DNA of 64,000 bases from Sphingomonas glacialis (GTDB lineage: Bacteria > Pseudomonadota > Alphaproteobacteria > Sphingomonadales > Sphingomonadaceae). Numbering within the stretch: the stretch's first letter is position 1; each line of letters starts with the position of its first letter. The notes under the pieces were generated by a model. The model did not search any database. It saw only the letters and a program-made list of their open reading frames with translations, and was not told the origin of the DNA. The position numbers and the translations under genes are program-made. The stretch lies in NCBI RefSeq assembly GCF_006439055.1, contig NZ_RCZC01000012.1, positions 22,186-86,185 of the forward strand, written 5' to 3'. Below, piece by piece: positions 51,377-59,921 of this stretch.

Positions 51377-52129
51377 ATGGCCAAACTCCGCGCAGACCAG
51401 CTCCTCGTCGATCGCGGCCTTGCCGAGAGCAAGACGCGCGCGCAGGCGCTGATCATGGCCGGGCTGGTCTTTGCCGGTGAGCGCAAGATCGACAAGCCGG
51501 GCCAGGCGATCGCCGACGACGTCGTGCTCGACGTGCGCGGGCGCGATCATCCCTGGGTCTCGCGCGGGGGGATCAAGCTGGCGCATGGCCTCGATACCGT
51601 CGGCTGGGACGTGACGGGGGCGGTGGCGATCGATGTCGGGTCGTCGACTGGCGGGTTTACCGACGTGCTGCTGCAGCACGGTGCGGCGCGGGTCTATGCG
51701 GTCGACAGCGGCACCAACCAGCTTGCCTGGAAATTGCGGCAGGACCCGCGCGTCATCGTCCATGAACAGACCAGCGCACGGATCCTCACCGACGCGCATA
51801 TTCCCGAACCGGTCGATCTGATCGTGTGCGACGCAAGCTTTATCGGTCTCGCCAAGGTGCTCGAGGTGCCGCTGCGCTTCGCCAAGCCGCAGGCAAAACT
51901 GCTCGCTTTGATCAAGCCGCAGTTCGAGGCCGGGCGCGGCGAGGTCGGCAAGGGCGGGGTGGTGCGCGATCCCGCAATCCACGCGCGCGTCTGCGACGAA
52001 GTGGCAGCGTGGATCGTTGGCCAGCATTGGTCGGTCGCGACGATCGTCGAAAGCCCGATCACCGGCCCAGAGGGCAATGTCGAATTCCTGATTGCTGCAA
52101 TGCGAGACACTCTGCCGGCATTGCCTTGA
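51377..52129 (+). CDS. tlyA: TlyA family rRNA (cytidine-2'-O)-methyltransferase
   Basis: The 250-residue protein has an N-terminal S4 RNA-binding domain (LRADQLLVDRGLAESKTRAQALIMAGLVF) and an FtsJ-like methyltransferase fold: RGGIKLAHGLDTVG, AIDVGSSTGGFTDVLLQHGAARVYAVDSGTNQLAWKLRQDPRV, with catalytic Lys/Asp region LIVCDASFIGLAKVL and IKPQFEAGRGEVGKGGVVRD. It methylates 16S and/or 23S rRNA in relatives. ATG 51377 with GGAAG; the open frame before it is without similarity. Confidence 0.9.
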   Translation: MAKLRADQLLVDRGLAESKTRAQALIMAGLVFAGERKIDKPGQAIADDVVLDVRGRDHPWVSRGGIKLAHGLDTVGWDVTGAVAIDVGSSTGGFTDVLLQHGAARVYAVDSGTNQLAWKLRQDPRVIVHEQTSARILTDAHIPEPVDLIVCDASFIGLAKVLEVPLRFAKPQAKLLALIKPQFEAGRGEVGKGGVVRDPAIHARVCDEVAAWIVGQHWSVATIVESPITGPEGNVEFLIAAMRDTLPALP

Positions 52130-52161
52130 AATTAGCAGCTACACGCAGGCGATTCTCCTAT

Positions 52162-52230
52162 ATGGCCGATACGGGCCGTCATATCGGGGACGACATGGCG
52201 CAAACGAGGCGGGAAGGGCGTAAGGCTTGA
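52162..52230 (+). CDS. Possible short upstream frame coupled to tspO
   Basis: A 22-residue frame (MADTGRHIGDDMAQTRREGRK...) ends in a TGA that overlaps the TTG start of tspO (TTGA). The Shine-Dalgarno-like GGGAAGGG lies just inside it. It may serve translational coupling or be chance; no function is claimed. Confidence 0.3.
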   Translation: MADTGRHIGDDMAQTRREGRKA

Positions 52231-52784
52231 GAGAGATCGCATCGCAGCAACAATTGCGTCTGGCTTTCCTGCGATGGGCGGCGGTGACGGTGCCGCTCAT
52301 CCTGCTGCTGGGGTTCAGCGCCGCACGGCTGGCGCCGGCGGGGTCGCAGAACGCGTGGTATGCCGCCTTGATCAAACCGCAGCTGACACCGCCCGACTGG
52401 GTCTTCCCGGTCGCCTGGACGACGATCTACATTCTGCTCGGGCTCGCGCTGGCGATGATCCTGCATGCGCGCGGGGCGCGGCTGCGGACGCTGGCGCTCG
52501 TGCTGTTCGCGGTCCAACTGGTCGTGAACCTCACCTGGTCGCCGGTGTTTTTCGGGATGCATCAGGTCGCGGTGGCGCTCGGCATCGTTACCCTGATGGC
52601 TGCGCTGACGCTCGCCATGGCGGTCGTGTTCGCGCGGATTCGCCCGCTCGCGGCGGTCCTGCTGGTTCCCTATCTTGCCTGGCTGGTGGTGGCGTTCTAC
52701 CTCAACTATGCGATAATGGACCTCAACCCCGGCGCGGAAACCCTTGCGCCGTCGGCGTCCACCACCCAAATCATCAAGCTCTGA
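52227..52784 (+). CDS. tspO: TspO/MBR family protein
   Basis: The 185-residue protein has five membrane segments. Signature features are WYAALIKPQLTPPDWVFPVAWTTIYILLGLALAMI and LALVLFAVQLVVNLTWSPVFFGMHQ and ending FYLNYAIMDLN, the arrangement of the translocator/tryptophan-rich sensory protein family. TspO binds porphyrins and is a redox sensor in alphaproteobacteria. The TTG start at 52227 overlaps a short upstream frame. It is followed at once by ubiK and ybjN in one direction. Confidence 0.9.
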   Translation: MREIASQQQLRLAFLRWAAVTVPLILLLGFSAARLAPAGSQNAWYAALIKPQLTPPDWVFPVAWTTIYILLGLALAMILHARGARLRTLALVLFAVQLVVNLTWSPVFFGMHQVAVALGIVTLMAALTLAMAVVFARIRPLAAVLLVPYLAWLVVAFYLNYAIMDLNPGAETLAPSASTTQIIKL

Positions 52785-52804
52785 AGCGACTGGATTTTCG
52801 GCTC

Positions 52805-53071
52805 ATGCAATCCGACAACAAGATTTTCGACGATTTCGCCAAGCTCCTCAACGGTGCCGCCGGGACGCTTGCCGGCGTTGGTCGCGAAGCCGAGGCGGGT
52901 GCGCGGGCGCGTGCGCGCGAGTGGATCGGCGGGCTGGATTTCGTCTCGCGCGACGAATTCGACGCGGTCAAGGCGATGGCAGCCGCAGCGCGCGACGATG
53001 CCGACGCACTGCGCGCACGGCTCGATGCGCTCGAGGCGAAGCTGGCAACGACCCCAAAGGCGGAAGGCTGA
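52805..53071 (+). CDS. ubiK: UbiK-like (BMFP family) accessory protein
   Basis: An 88-residue helical protein, MQSDNKIFDDFAKLLNGAAGTLAGVGREAEAGARARAREWIGGLDFVSRDEFDAVKAMAAAARDDADALRARLDALEAKL: an N-terminal amphipathic part and a C-terminal coiled coil, the layout of the membrane-fusogenic BMFP/UbiK family that helps ubiquinone synthesis. ATG 52805 is clear. It follows tspO by 20 bases. Confidence 0.85.
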   Translation: MQSDNKIFDDFAKLLNGAAGTLAGVGREAEAGARARAREWIGGLDFVSRDEFDAVKAMAAAARDDADALRARLDALEAKLATTPKAEG

Positions 53072-53176
53072 TCTGATCTTTTCCACAGATTTCTCGACGC
53101 TTGGGTCCTCTGTCTGGTGTGTTGCCTGTTGTGCGGCTCCCACATCCTGTAATGCGGATGCAGGAGACGTCTTGTG

Positions 53177-53689
53177 ATGCTCGATGAAGCCGATTTCGAC
53201 CGCGACGATGCCGCACCGATCGACATGCTCGAAAGCTATTTCGCTGCGCATGGCTGGGAGCATGAGCGCCAGGACGACGAGGTCATCGCCAAGGTCAAGG
53301 GAAGCTGGACGCAGTACGAGCTGCGCGCGCTGTGGCGCGAGGAAGACAGCGTAATCCAGTTCCTCGCGTTTCCCGACATCCGCGTCGCCGACGATCGCCG
53401 CAGTGCGATCTACGAGGCGATCGGGCTGATCAACGAACAGCTCTGGGTCGGGCATTTCGAACTCTGGTCGTCGAGCGGGATCCTGCTCTATCGCCATGCC
53501 GCGATGATCGAGGGGCCGACCGATTCCGGCGGCGGCACGATGTCGCTCGGCGCGGCCGAGCTGCTGGTCGAAAGCGCGATCGACGAGTGCGAGCGCTTCT
53601 ATCCGGTGTTCCAATTCGTGCTGTGGGGCGGCAAGTCGCCCAAGGAAGCGCTCGCCGCGGCAATGACCGAGACCCAAGGCGAAGCGTGA
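53177..53689 (+). CDS. YbjN domain protein
   Basis: A 170-residue protein with the YbjN fold: DMLESYFAAHGWEHERQDDEVIAKVKGSWTQYELRALWREEDSVIQFLAFPDIRV, IGLINEQLWVGHFELWSSSGILLYRHA and ERFYPVFQFVLWGGKSPKEALAAAM. YbjN proteins are linked to stress and motility. ATG 53177 is preceded by AGGAG ten bases away; the GTG at 53174 is closer in spacing. Its end overlaps the proC start (GTGA). Confidence 0.85.
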   Translation: MLDEADFDRDDAAPIDMLESYFAAHGWEHERQDDEVIAKVKGSWTQYELRALWREEDSVIQFLAFPDIRVADDRRSAIYEAIGLINEQLWVGHFELWSSSGILLYRHAAMIEGPTDSGGGTMSLGAAELLVESAIDECERFYPVFQFVLWGGKSPKEALAAAMTETQGEA

Positions 53690-54486
53690 CGATCCGTCGC
53701 GTCTGGATGATCGGATGCGGCAATATGGGCGGCGCGATGCTGCGCCGTTGGGTCGCGAGCGGAGTGCTGGCGGGCGACCAGGTCTACGTCGTCAACCGCG
53801 CCGACCGCGTTTTGCCCGAGGGCGTGGGGCAGGGACGCGATCTACCGGGCGGGGTTTTGCCCGACGCCGTCATCCTCGCGATGAAACCGCAGCAGATCGA
53901 TGATGTGGCAAGCCGGTTTGCCGCGCGGCTCGCAGGCGTGCCGGTGCTCGTCTCGATTCTTGCGGGGGTCGAGGAAGCACCGTTGGCGGCGCGCTTCGAT
54001 GCGGGCGCAATCATCCGCGCGATGCCCAATCTTCCCGTCGCGATCGGCAAGGGCGTGGTCGCGCTCGATTCGGCAAGTGCCGACGCGCCCGCGCGCGCTG
54101 ATGTGGCCGCGCTGATGGCGCCGCTCGGTCTGGTCGAATGGGTTGCCGCCGCGCAGTTCGACGCAGTGACCGCGCTGGCTGGCAGCGGGCCGGCGTTTCT
54201 CTATCGCTTCATCGATGCGCTGGCCGTAGCCGGCGTGGCGCAGGGGTTGCCCGAGGCGCAAGCCGAGCGCCTCGCGCTGGCGACCGTCGAAGGCGCGGGG
54301 CTGTTGGCGGCGGCCGCCGAGGTCGGGCCGGGGGCGCTGGCCGATCAGGTCGCGAGCCCCGGCGGCTCGACGCGGCGCGGACTCGATGTCCTCGACGAAG
54401 CGAACGCACTTGAAATGCTACTGAGCGAGACGATCGCTGCGGCCACACGGCGGAATGCGGAAATGGCGGCCGCGGCGCGCGGTTAA
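53686..54486 (+). CDS. proC: Pyrroline-5-carboxylate reductase
   Basis: A 266-residue enzyme that makes proline. The NADP-binding N-terminus VWMIGCGNMGGAMLRRWVASG is followed by MKPQQIDDVASRFAARLAGVPVLVSILAGVEEAPL and the C-terminal substrate domain with TALAGSGPAFLYRFIDALAVAGVAQGLP and ALADQVASPGGSTRRGLDVLDE (P5C signature). The GTG start overlaps the ybjN stop, so it is coupled to that gene. The name proC is firm by these signatures. Confidence 0.92.
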   Translation: MTIRRVWMIGCGNMGGAMLRRWVASGVLAGDQVYVVNRADRVLPEGVGQGRDLPGGVLPDAVILAMKPQQIDDVASRFAARLAGVPVLVSILAGVEEAPLAARFDAGAIIRAMPNLPVAIGKGVVALDSASADAPARADVAALMAPLGLVEWVAAAQFDAVTALAGSGPAFLYRFIDALAVAGVAQGLPEAQAERLALATVEGAGLLAAAAEVGPGALADQVASPGGSTRRGLDVLDEANALEMLLSETIAAATRRNAEMAAAARG

Positions 54487-54546
54487 GCGGCTGCCCCGCT
54501 TCCTGGTCTTATCGCAAATCGTCGGCTGGCGACGATGCTGGCGAGG

Positions 54547-55035
54547 TTATCCGCGCAATCCCGACAGGCGTGCGAGATCATTTTCGCCGATCATGCCCTC
54601 GAGCACCGACCAGAACCCCGTCACCGACTGCTGCCCGGCGCGCGCATACGCAGCGGCCCAATGCTGCCGCACGGTTTCGAACAATTCGGTCTCGAGCGCC
54701 GCGCCTTCGGGCGTCAGCCGCAACAGTCGTTGGCGGCGGTCACGCTCGCCGACGCGTGTCTCGACCATCGCGCGATCGACGAGTTCGTTGAGCACGCGGC
54801 CGAGCGATTGCTTGGTGATGCCGAGCAGCCCGAGCAGCGCGCTGACGGTGAGATCGGGATGGCGCGCGATGAAATAGATCGCCCGGTGATGCGCGCGCCC
54901 GAGGCCGATTGCGGCGAGCCGCGTCTCGGTCGTGCGCGCAAGCGTGCTCTGCGCGAAATACATCAGCTCGATCCCGCGCCGAATCTCGGGTTCGCGCAGG
55001 AATAGCGGTGAGGCGGAGGCGATTGCTGTGGCCAT
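54547..55035 (-). CDS. MarR family transcriptional regulator
   Basis: The 162-residue regulator has the winged-helix signature HHRAIYFIARHPDLTVSALLGLLGITKQSLGRVLNELVDRAMVETRVGERDRRQRLLRLTPEG, which ends in the DxRxxxLxLTxxG wing. Its ATG (55035) lies 56 bases from the start of ilvE on the opposite strand, a classic divergent arrangement, so ilvE or the regulator itself may be the target. The ligand is unknown. Confidence 0.88.
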   Translation of the reverse strand: MATAIASASPLFLREPEIRRGIELMYFAQSTLARTTETRLAAIGLGRAHHRAIYFIARHPDLTVSALLGLLGITKQSLGRVLNELVDRAMVETRVGERDRRQRLLRLTPEGAALETELFETVRQHWAAAYARAGQQSVTGFWSVLEGMIGENDLARLSGLRG

Positions 55036-55091
55036 TGTTGACCGCCTTTGGCGCACCCCGTACACGCCTTCAATCCCCAAATTGTAACAGA

Positions 55092-56237
55092 ATGTCGCAT
55101 TCCATGCCGCAAAATCGCCTCGACGCGCACAGCCTTCCATCGGACGAGACATTGGCCCCGGTCTTCGCGATCGAGCCGCATGCGACCCCGATCCCGCTCG
55201 ACGAGCGCAACGCGATGCTCGTCGATCCGGGCTTCGGCCGCGTCTTCACCGATCACATGGTGACGATCCGCTATAGCGAGCGCGATGGCTGGCACGATGC
55301 CAAGATCGTCGCCCGCGCGCCCTTCCAGATGGATAGCGCGTCGGCGGTGCTGCATTACGCGCAGGAGATCTTCGAAGGGATGAAGGCGTATCGCCTGCCC
55401 GACGGCGGCGCGGCGCTGTTCCGCCCGTACGAGAACGCCGCGCGCTTCCGCCGCTCGGCCGAGCGCATGGCGATGGTCCCGCTGCCCGAGGAGCTGTTCG
55501 TCGAGTCGGTCCGCGCGCTCGTTCGGCAGGAAGCCGGGTGGATCCCCGAGATCGATGGCGGCGCGCTGTATCTGCGCCCCTTCATGATCGCGAGCGAGGT
55601 GTTCCTCGGCGTCAAGCCATCGGCCGAATATCTCTATGCGGTGATCGCCTCGTCGGTTGGCGCCTATTTCAAGGGGAATGCCCCCGCGGTCACGCTGTGG
55701 GTGACGCAGGAGTATACGCGCGCTGCCCCCGGCGGGACCGGGGCGGCGAAGTGCGGCGGCAATTATGCCTCCAGCCTGATCGCACAGGCCGAGGCGACTC
55801 GGAACGGGTGCGACCAGGTGCTGTTCCTCGACGCGATCGAGCGGCGCTGGATCGAGGAACTGGGGGGGATGAACATCTTCTTCGTGTTCGACGACGGCAG
55901 CATCGCGACGCCGCCGCTGACCGGCACGATCCTGCCCGGCATCACGCGCGATTCGCTGATCACGCTCGCCCGCGACATGGGGCTCGAGCTGCGCGAGGAA
56001 CCCTATGCGATCGACCAGTGCCGCGCCGATGCCGAGAGCGGGCGGTTGGTCGAGGCGTTTGCCTGCGGCACGGCGGCGGTCGTCACGCCGATCGGCACGA
56101 TGAAGATGCGCGACGGCGATTTCTCGATCGGCAGCGGTGGGCCGGGCCAAACCACGACGCGTTTGCGCCAGGCTTTGATCGATCTGCAGCGCGGCACCGC
56201 GCCCGATCCGCACGGCTGGCTCGAGCGCGTGCTCTGA
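55092..56237 (+). CDS. ilvE: Branched-chain amino-acid aminotransferase
   Basis: The 381-residue enzyme interconverts valine, leucine and isoleucine with their 2-oxo acids using PLP. Markers: LHYAQEIFEGMKAYRLPDGGAALFRPYENAARFRRSAERM, LYLRPFMIASEVFLGVKPS, the lysine-bearing AAKCGGNYASSLIAQ, and ELGGMNIFFVFDDG. A long class IV N-terminal extension precedes. ATG 55092 is used (MSHSMPQNRLD). A hairpin at 56245-56267 ends the transcript. Divergent from a MarR gene. Confidence 0.92.
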   Translation: MSHSMPQNRLDAHSLPSDETLAPVFAIEPHATPIPLDERNAMLVDPGFGRVFTDHMVTIRYSERDGWHDAKIVARAPFQMDSASAVLHYAQEIFEGMKAYRLPDGGAALFRPYENAARFRRSAERMAMVPLPEELFVESVRALVRQEAGWIPEIDGGALYLRPFMIASEVFLGVKPSAEYLYAVIASSVGAYFKGNAPAVTLWVTQEYTRAAPGGTGAAKCGGNYASSLIAQAEATRNGCDQVLFLDAIERRWIEELGGMNIFFVFDDGSIATPPLTGTILPGITRDSLITLARDMGLELREEPYAIDQCRADAESGRLVEAFACGTAAVVTPIGTMKMRDGDFSIGSGGPGQTTTRLRQALIDLQRGTAPDPHGWLERVL

Positions 56238-56244
56238 GGCGCAC

Positions 56245-56267
56245 ATCCGGGCTTTCCAAGCCCGGAT
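56245..56267 (+). terminator. Hairpin behind ilvE
   Basis: ATCCGGGCTT and AAGCCCGGAT form a perfect ten-pair stem with a three-base loop, seven bases after the ilvE stop. No T-run follows it; a terminator role is likely but unproven. Confidence 0.55.
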
Positions 56268-56296
56268 TCACCGCCTAAAGCACCGCCCTCCCGGAT

Positions 56297-56371
56297 TGGG
56301 GCGTCGCCAAGTGGTAAGGCAGCGGCTTTTGATGCCGCCATTCGCAGGTTCGAACCCTGCCGCCCCAGCCA
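56297..56371 (+). tRNA. tRNA-Gln (anticodon TTG)
   Basis: The 75-base cloverleaf starts TGGGGCG and pairs with CGCCCCA before G-CCA. The anticodon arm GCGGC-TTTTGAT-GCCGC gives TTG, and the T arm GCAGG-TTCGAAC-CCTGC is perfect. It reads CAA glutamine codons. Confidence 0.95.
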
Positions 56372-56380
56372 ATCCCTCCA

Positions 56381-57391
56381 TCAGCTCGGATACGTGTCGT
56401 GATAGGCGCGGAACCAGTCGACGAAGCGCGGGATGCCCGCCGCGATCGACGTCGTCGGTCGGAAGCCGATATCGCGTTCGATCGCGCTGATGTCGGCGAA
56501 AGTCGCGGGAACGTCGCCGGGCTGCATCGGCTGATAGTCGCGAATCGCCTCGACGCCGCACGCCGTCTCGATCGCGGTGATCAGATCTTCGAGCCGCTCG
56601 GCCTGGCTGTTGCCGATATTGTAGCGCGCGTGCGGCACGAAGCTGCCGCCGGGCTTTTCGAGGCCGTCATCGGCGGGCGGGCGATCGAGTGTGCCGATCA
56701 CGCCCACGACGATGTCGTCGATAAAGGTGAAGTCGCGCATCATGTCGCCGCCGTTGAACACCTTGATCGGCTGGCGCTTGAGGATCGCGTCGGTGAACAG
56801 CCACGCCGCCATGTCGGGGCGTCCCCATGGGCCATACACGGTGAAGAAGCGTAAGCCCGTCTGCGGTAGGCGATAGAGGTGCGCATACGTCTCGCTCATC
56901 AATTCGTCGGCGCGCTTGGTCGCGGCGTAGAGCGAGACGGGGTGATCGACACGGTCCTCGAGCCGGAACGGGACCGATGTGTTGGCGCCATAGACCGACG
57001 AGGACGATGCGTAGACCATGTGCACGCCCGGCCGCGCGCGCGCGATCTCGAGCATGTTGAGATGGCCGGCGACGTTGGCGCGGATGTATTTGCGCGGGTG
57101 CGTCAGCGAATAGCGCACCCCGGCCTGGGCGGCGAGGTGGACGATCCCGGTCAGCTCGTGGCCCGCGAGCGACTGCTCGAGCGCGTCTTCGTCGGCGATG
57201 TCGACGGCGTGGAACGCGAAACGCGCGCTGCCCGCTGCCTCGCGCACCCAGGCGAGACGATCGTGCTTGAGATCGACGCTGTAATAGGGCTCGATATTGT
57301 CGATCCCGATCACGTCGCGGCCGTCCTGCAGCAGGCGCCTTGCGACATGTGCGCCGATAAAGCCTGCCGCGCCGGTCACCACTACCGTCAT
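56381..57391 (-). CDS. NAD-dependent epimerase, UDP-glucuronate 4-epimerase type
   Basis: The 336-residue SDR enzyme has VTGAAGFIGAHVARRLLQDGRDVIGIDNIEPYYSVDLKHDRL, HLAAQAGVRYSLTHPRKYIRAN, YASSSSVYGANTSVPF and the catalytic YAATKRADE (Tyr and Lys), and ends RFVDWFRAYHD. PYYSVDLKHDRL and the GPWGRPDMAAWLFTDAIL stretch fit UDP-glucuronate epimerases that feed surface polysaccharide. The gene lies opposite to tRNA-Gln and is not in a visible polysaccharide cluster. Confidence 0.9.
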   Translation of the reverse strand: MTVVVTGAAGFIGAHVARRLLQDGRDVIGIDNIEPYYSVDLKHDRLAWVREAAGSARFAFHAVDIADEDALEQSLAGHELTGIVHLAAQAGVRYSLTHPRKYIRANVAGHLNMLEIARARPGVHMVYASSSSVYGANTSVPFRLEDRVDHPVSLYAATKRADELMSETYAHLYRLPQTGLRFFTVYGPWGRPDMAAWLFTDAILKRQPIKVFNGGDMMRDFTFIDDIVVGVIGTLDRPPADDGLEKPGGSFVPHARYNIGNSQAERLEDLITAIETACGVEAIRDYQPMQPGDVPATFADISAIERDIGFRPTTSIAAGIPRFVDWFRAYHDTYPS

Positions 57392-57541
57392 CCCGATCCC
57401 CTTATCCAGCCGAGCGGGTCCGCCCTACACGGGCAGGCGCACCGCGGATATCCCCGCGCGCGGGCGCTGGCATATCGCCGTTGCGCGCGGGCGGATCCCG
57501 CGCCACTCTCACGCGCCTGAATTTCAACGAAGGCACGCTGC

Positions 57542-57889
57542 ATGACGACGCTGTACGGCATCCCCAATTGCGACACGGTAAAGAAGGCGCGGACCTGGCT
57601 CGCCGAGCAGGGCGTCGCCTATGATTTCCATGACTATAAGAAGGCCGGCGTTCCCGAGGCCGAACTGCGGCACTGGGTCGATCGGCTCGGCTGGGAAACG
57701 CTGCTCAACCGTGCGGGCACGACCTTTCGCAAGCTGCCCGACGCCGACAAGGCCGATCTCGACGCCGAAAAGGCGGTCGCGCTGATGCTGGCCAACCCCT
57801 CGACGATCAAGCGCCCGGTGCTGGTGCAGGGCGATACGCTGCTGGCGGGGTTCAAGCCCGATACCTATCTAGCTGATGTAACCGTCTAG
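57542..57889 (+). CDS. ArsC/Spx-family reductase (YffB-like)
   Basis: A 115-residue thioredoxin-fold protein: LYGIPNCDTVKKARTWLAEQGVAYDFHDYKKAGVPEAELRHWVDRLGWETLLNRAGTTFRKLP, then NPSTIKRPVLVQGDTLLAGFKPDTY. NCDTVKKAR with a single active Cys is the YffB type, distinct from canonical arsenate reductase. It may act as a glutathione-dependent thiol reductase. It precedes the DUF427 gene by 11 bases. Confidence 0.88.
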   Translation: MTTLYGIPNCDTVKKARTWLAEQGVAYDFHDYKKAGVPEAELRHWVDRLGWETLLNRAGTTFRKLPDADKADLDAEKAVALMLANPSTIKRPVLVQGDTLLAGFKPDTYLADVTV

Positions 57890-57900
57890 GAGAGACCGCC

Positions 57901-58182
57901 ATGCCGACTGCACGCTGGAACGACACCGTCATTGCCCAGTCCGACGATACCGTGGTGGTCGAGGGCAATCACTATTTCCCCGCCGACAGCATCGTCGCTG
58001 AGCATTTCGAGGACAGCGCGACGCATTCGCATTGCCCGTGGAAGGGCGAGGCGAGCTACAAGACGGTCGTCGTCGACGGCAAGCGCAACGCCGATGCTGC
58101 CTGGTTCTACCCAGATCCAAAGCCAAAGGCGGCCGAGATCAAGGGGCGCTTCGCCTTCTGGAAGGGCGTCGAAGTCAAGTAA
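57901..58182 (+). CDS. DUF427 domain protein
   Basis: A 93-residue protein with the short beta-tent-like DUF427 pattern: ARWNDTVIAQSDDTVVVEGNHYFPADSI, THSHCPWKGEASYKTVVVDGKRNADAAWFYPDPKPKAAEIKGRFAFWKGVEV. The Cys in SHCPWKG and the YPDPKPKAAEIKGRFAFW end are family features. Function unknown. Cotranscribed with the YffB-like gene. Confidence 0.9.
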   Translation: MPTARWNDTVIAQSDDTVVVEGNHYFPADSIVAEHFEDSATHSHCPWKGEASYKTVVVDGKRNADAAWFYPDPKPKAAEIKGRFAFWKGVEVK

Positions 58183-58253
58183 GCTAGCCCCGCGCGTCGG
58201 CGCCCATGCGGGGCGCTGGCGTCGCACCGCGCGAGGCGCTATTCGCCTTGTCC

Positions 58254-59129
58254 ATGTCCACGACCTTCACGATCGACACCGCGACCAGCCGCGCCAATCC
58301 AACCCCGGCGCCGATGAAGCGGCTCACCGTTCCCGCCATCCGCGCGCGAAAAGTCGACGGGCGAGGGGGCGGAGAGCCGCTGGTGATGCTCACCGCCTAC
58401 ACCGTGCGCAACGCGCAGCTGCTCGATCCGCATTGCGACATGCTGCTGGTTGGCGACAGTCTCGGCCAGGTGATCTACGGCCTGCCGTCGACCATTCCCG
58501 TCACGCTCGAGATGATGGCGGCGCACGGTGCGGCGGTGGTGCGCGGCAGCTATCACAGCGTCGTGGTGATCGACATGCCGTTCGGCAGCTATGAGGCGAG
58601 CCCTGAAAAGGCATTCGAGAGCGCGGCGTGGCTGCTCAAGCAGACTGGCGCCGCCGCGGTGAAGCTCGAAGGCGGTACCGCGATGGCGCCGACCGTCGCC
58701 TTCCTGTCCGAACGCGGCATTCCCGTAATGGGGCATGTCGGGCTGACCCCCCAGGCGGTCAACGCGCTCGGCGGCTATGGCGCGCGCGGGCGCAGCGCGG
58801 CCGAGGCTGCCAAGATCGTCGCCGACGCGCAGGCGATCGCCGCGGCGGGTGCGTTCGCCGTCGTGATCGAAGGCGTGGTCGAGCCGATCGCGATCGAGAT
58901 CACGCGCAGCATCGCCTGCCCGACGATCGGCATCGGCGCTTCGGCACAGTGCGACGGACAGGTGCTCGTTGCCGAGGACATGCTCGGCATGTTCGAGCGC
59001 ACCGCGCGCTTCGTGAAGAAGTTCGACGATCTGTCGGGCCGTATTTCCGCCGCGGTCGAGCGCTATGCCGCCGATGTGCGGTCGCGGAGCTTTCCCGGCG
59101 TGGAGCAGATCTACGCCCCGAAGGACTAG
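58254..59129 (+). CDS. panB: 3-methyl-2-oxobutanoate hydroxymethyltransferase
   Basis: The 291-residue enzyme makes ketopantoate, the first step of pantothenate synthesis. PanB features are LVMLTAYTVRNAQLLDPHCDMLLVGDSLGQVIYG (Mg site), MPFGSYEASPEKAFESAAWLLKQTGAAAVKLEGG, VMGHVGLTPQAVNALGGYGARG and IGIGASAQCDGQVLVAEDMLGMF. It has an N-terminal extension compared with the E. coli protein; a later start at MKRLTVP is possible. It is followed after 90 bases by YfgM-like, bamB and der. Confidence 0.93.
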   Translation: MSTTFTIDTATSRANPTPAPMKRLTVPAIRARKVDGRGGGEPLVMLTAYTVRNAQLLDPHCDMLLVGDSLGQVIYGLPSTIPVTLEMMAAHGAAVVRGSYHSVVVIDMPFGSYEASPEKAFESAAWLLKQTGAAAVKLEGGTAMAPTVAFLSERGIPVMGHVGLTPQAVNALGGYGARGRSAAEAAKIVADAQAIAAAGAFAVVIEGVVEPIAIEITRSIACPTIGIGASAQCDGQVLVAEDMLGMFERTARFVKKFDDLSGRISAAVERYAADVRSRSFPGVEQIYAPKD

Positions 59130-59219
59130 CGGCCGCACCGCTTTTTTGAACGCTTTTGTTTGGCGGGCGGCGCGGCTAAGGTCCGCGCCTTCCCGCCCTG
59201 ATCCGATGGAGTTTCCCCC

Positions 59220-59921
59220 TTGGCCGTGCCGCCGAATACCGATGCCGCATTCCTGCGCGAAGTCGATGAGGAATTGCGCCGCGATCAGATGGCGAAGGCG
59301 GCGCGGCGCTATGGCGTTGCTGCGGTCGCCGTGATCGTCCTCGCGCTCGTCGGTTTTGCCGGCTGGCTGCTCTGGCAGTCGCACGAACAAAGCGTCGCCG
59401 CCGACGAGGGCGCTGCGCTGACCAAGGCGTATGACGATCTCAACGCCGCCAAGCCCGACGCGGCGCAGACCGAACTGACCACGCTCGCCCAGTCGCGTGG
59501 CGAAGGCTATCGCGCACTTGCGCTGATGAGCCAGGGCGATGCGCTGCTGCAGAAGAAGGATCTGCGCGGTGCCGCCGCCAAGTTCGGCGCGGTCGCCAGC
59601 GATACCTCGATCGGCCAGCCGTTCCGCGATCTCGCGCTCGTTCGCCAGACCACCGCCGAGTTCGATACGGTGAAGCCCGAAATCGTCGTCGCGCGGCTGC
59701 GCGGCATCGCGGTCAAGGGCAATCCATGGTTCGGCAGCGCGGGCGAGCTCGTCGCGATCTCGTATCTGCGGATGGGCCGTCGCGATCTGGCAGGCACGCT
59801 TTACGGGCAGATTGCACAGAACCCCGATATGCCGGAGACGATCCGGCAACGCGCGGTTCAGATGGCGGGTATATTGGGTGTCGATGCCGTGTCCGGGGCT
59901 AAGGAACAAAAATCGCAATGA
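59220..59921 (+). CDS. YfgM-like TPR protein (ancillary SecYEG subunit type)
   Basis: A 233-residue inner-membrane protein with one span (YGVAAVAVIVLALVGFAGWLLW) after a short cytoplasmic leader, and a TPR-like periplasmic domain: AALTKAYDDLNAAKPDAAQTELTTLAQ, GYRALALMSQGDALLQKKDLRGAAAKFGAVASD. The TTG start follows GGAG. In relatives YfgM works with the Sec translocon and chaperones. It overlaps bamB by four bases (ATGA) and may share the outer-membrane assembly task. Confidence 0.85.
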   Translation: MAVPPNTDAAFLREVDEELRRDQMAKAARRYGVAAVAVIVLALVGFAGWLLWQSHEQSVAADEGAALTKAYDDLNAAKPDAAQTELTTLAQSRGEGYRALALMSQGDALLQKKDLRGAAAKFGAVASDTSIGQPFRDLALVRQTTAEFDTVKPEIVVARLRGIAVKGNPWFGSAGELVAISYLRMGRRDLAGTLYGQIAQNPDMPETIRQRAVQMAGILGVDAVSGAKEQKSQ

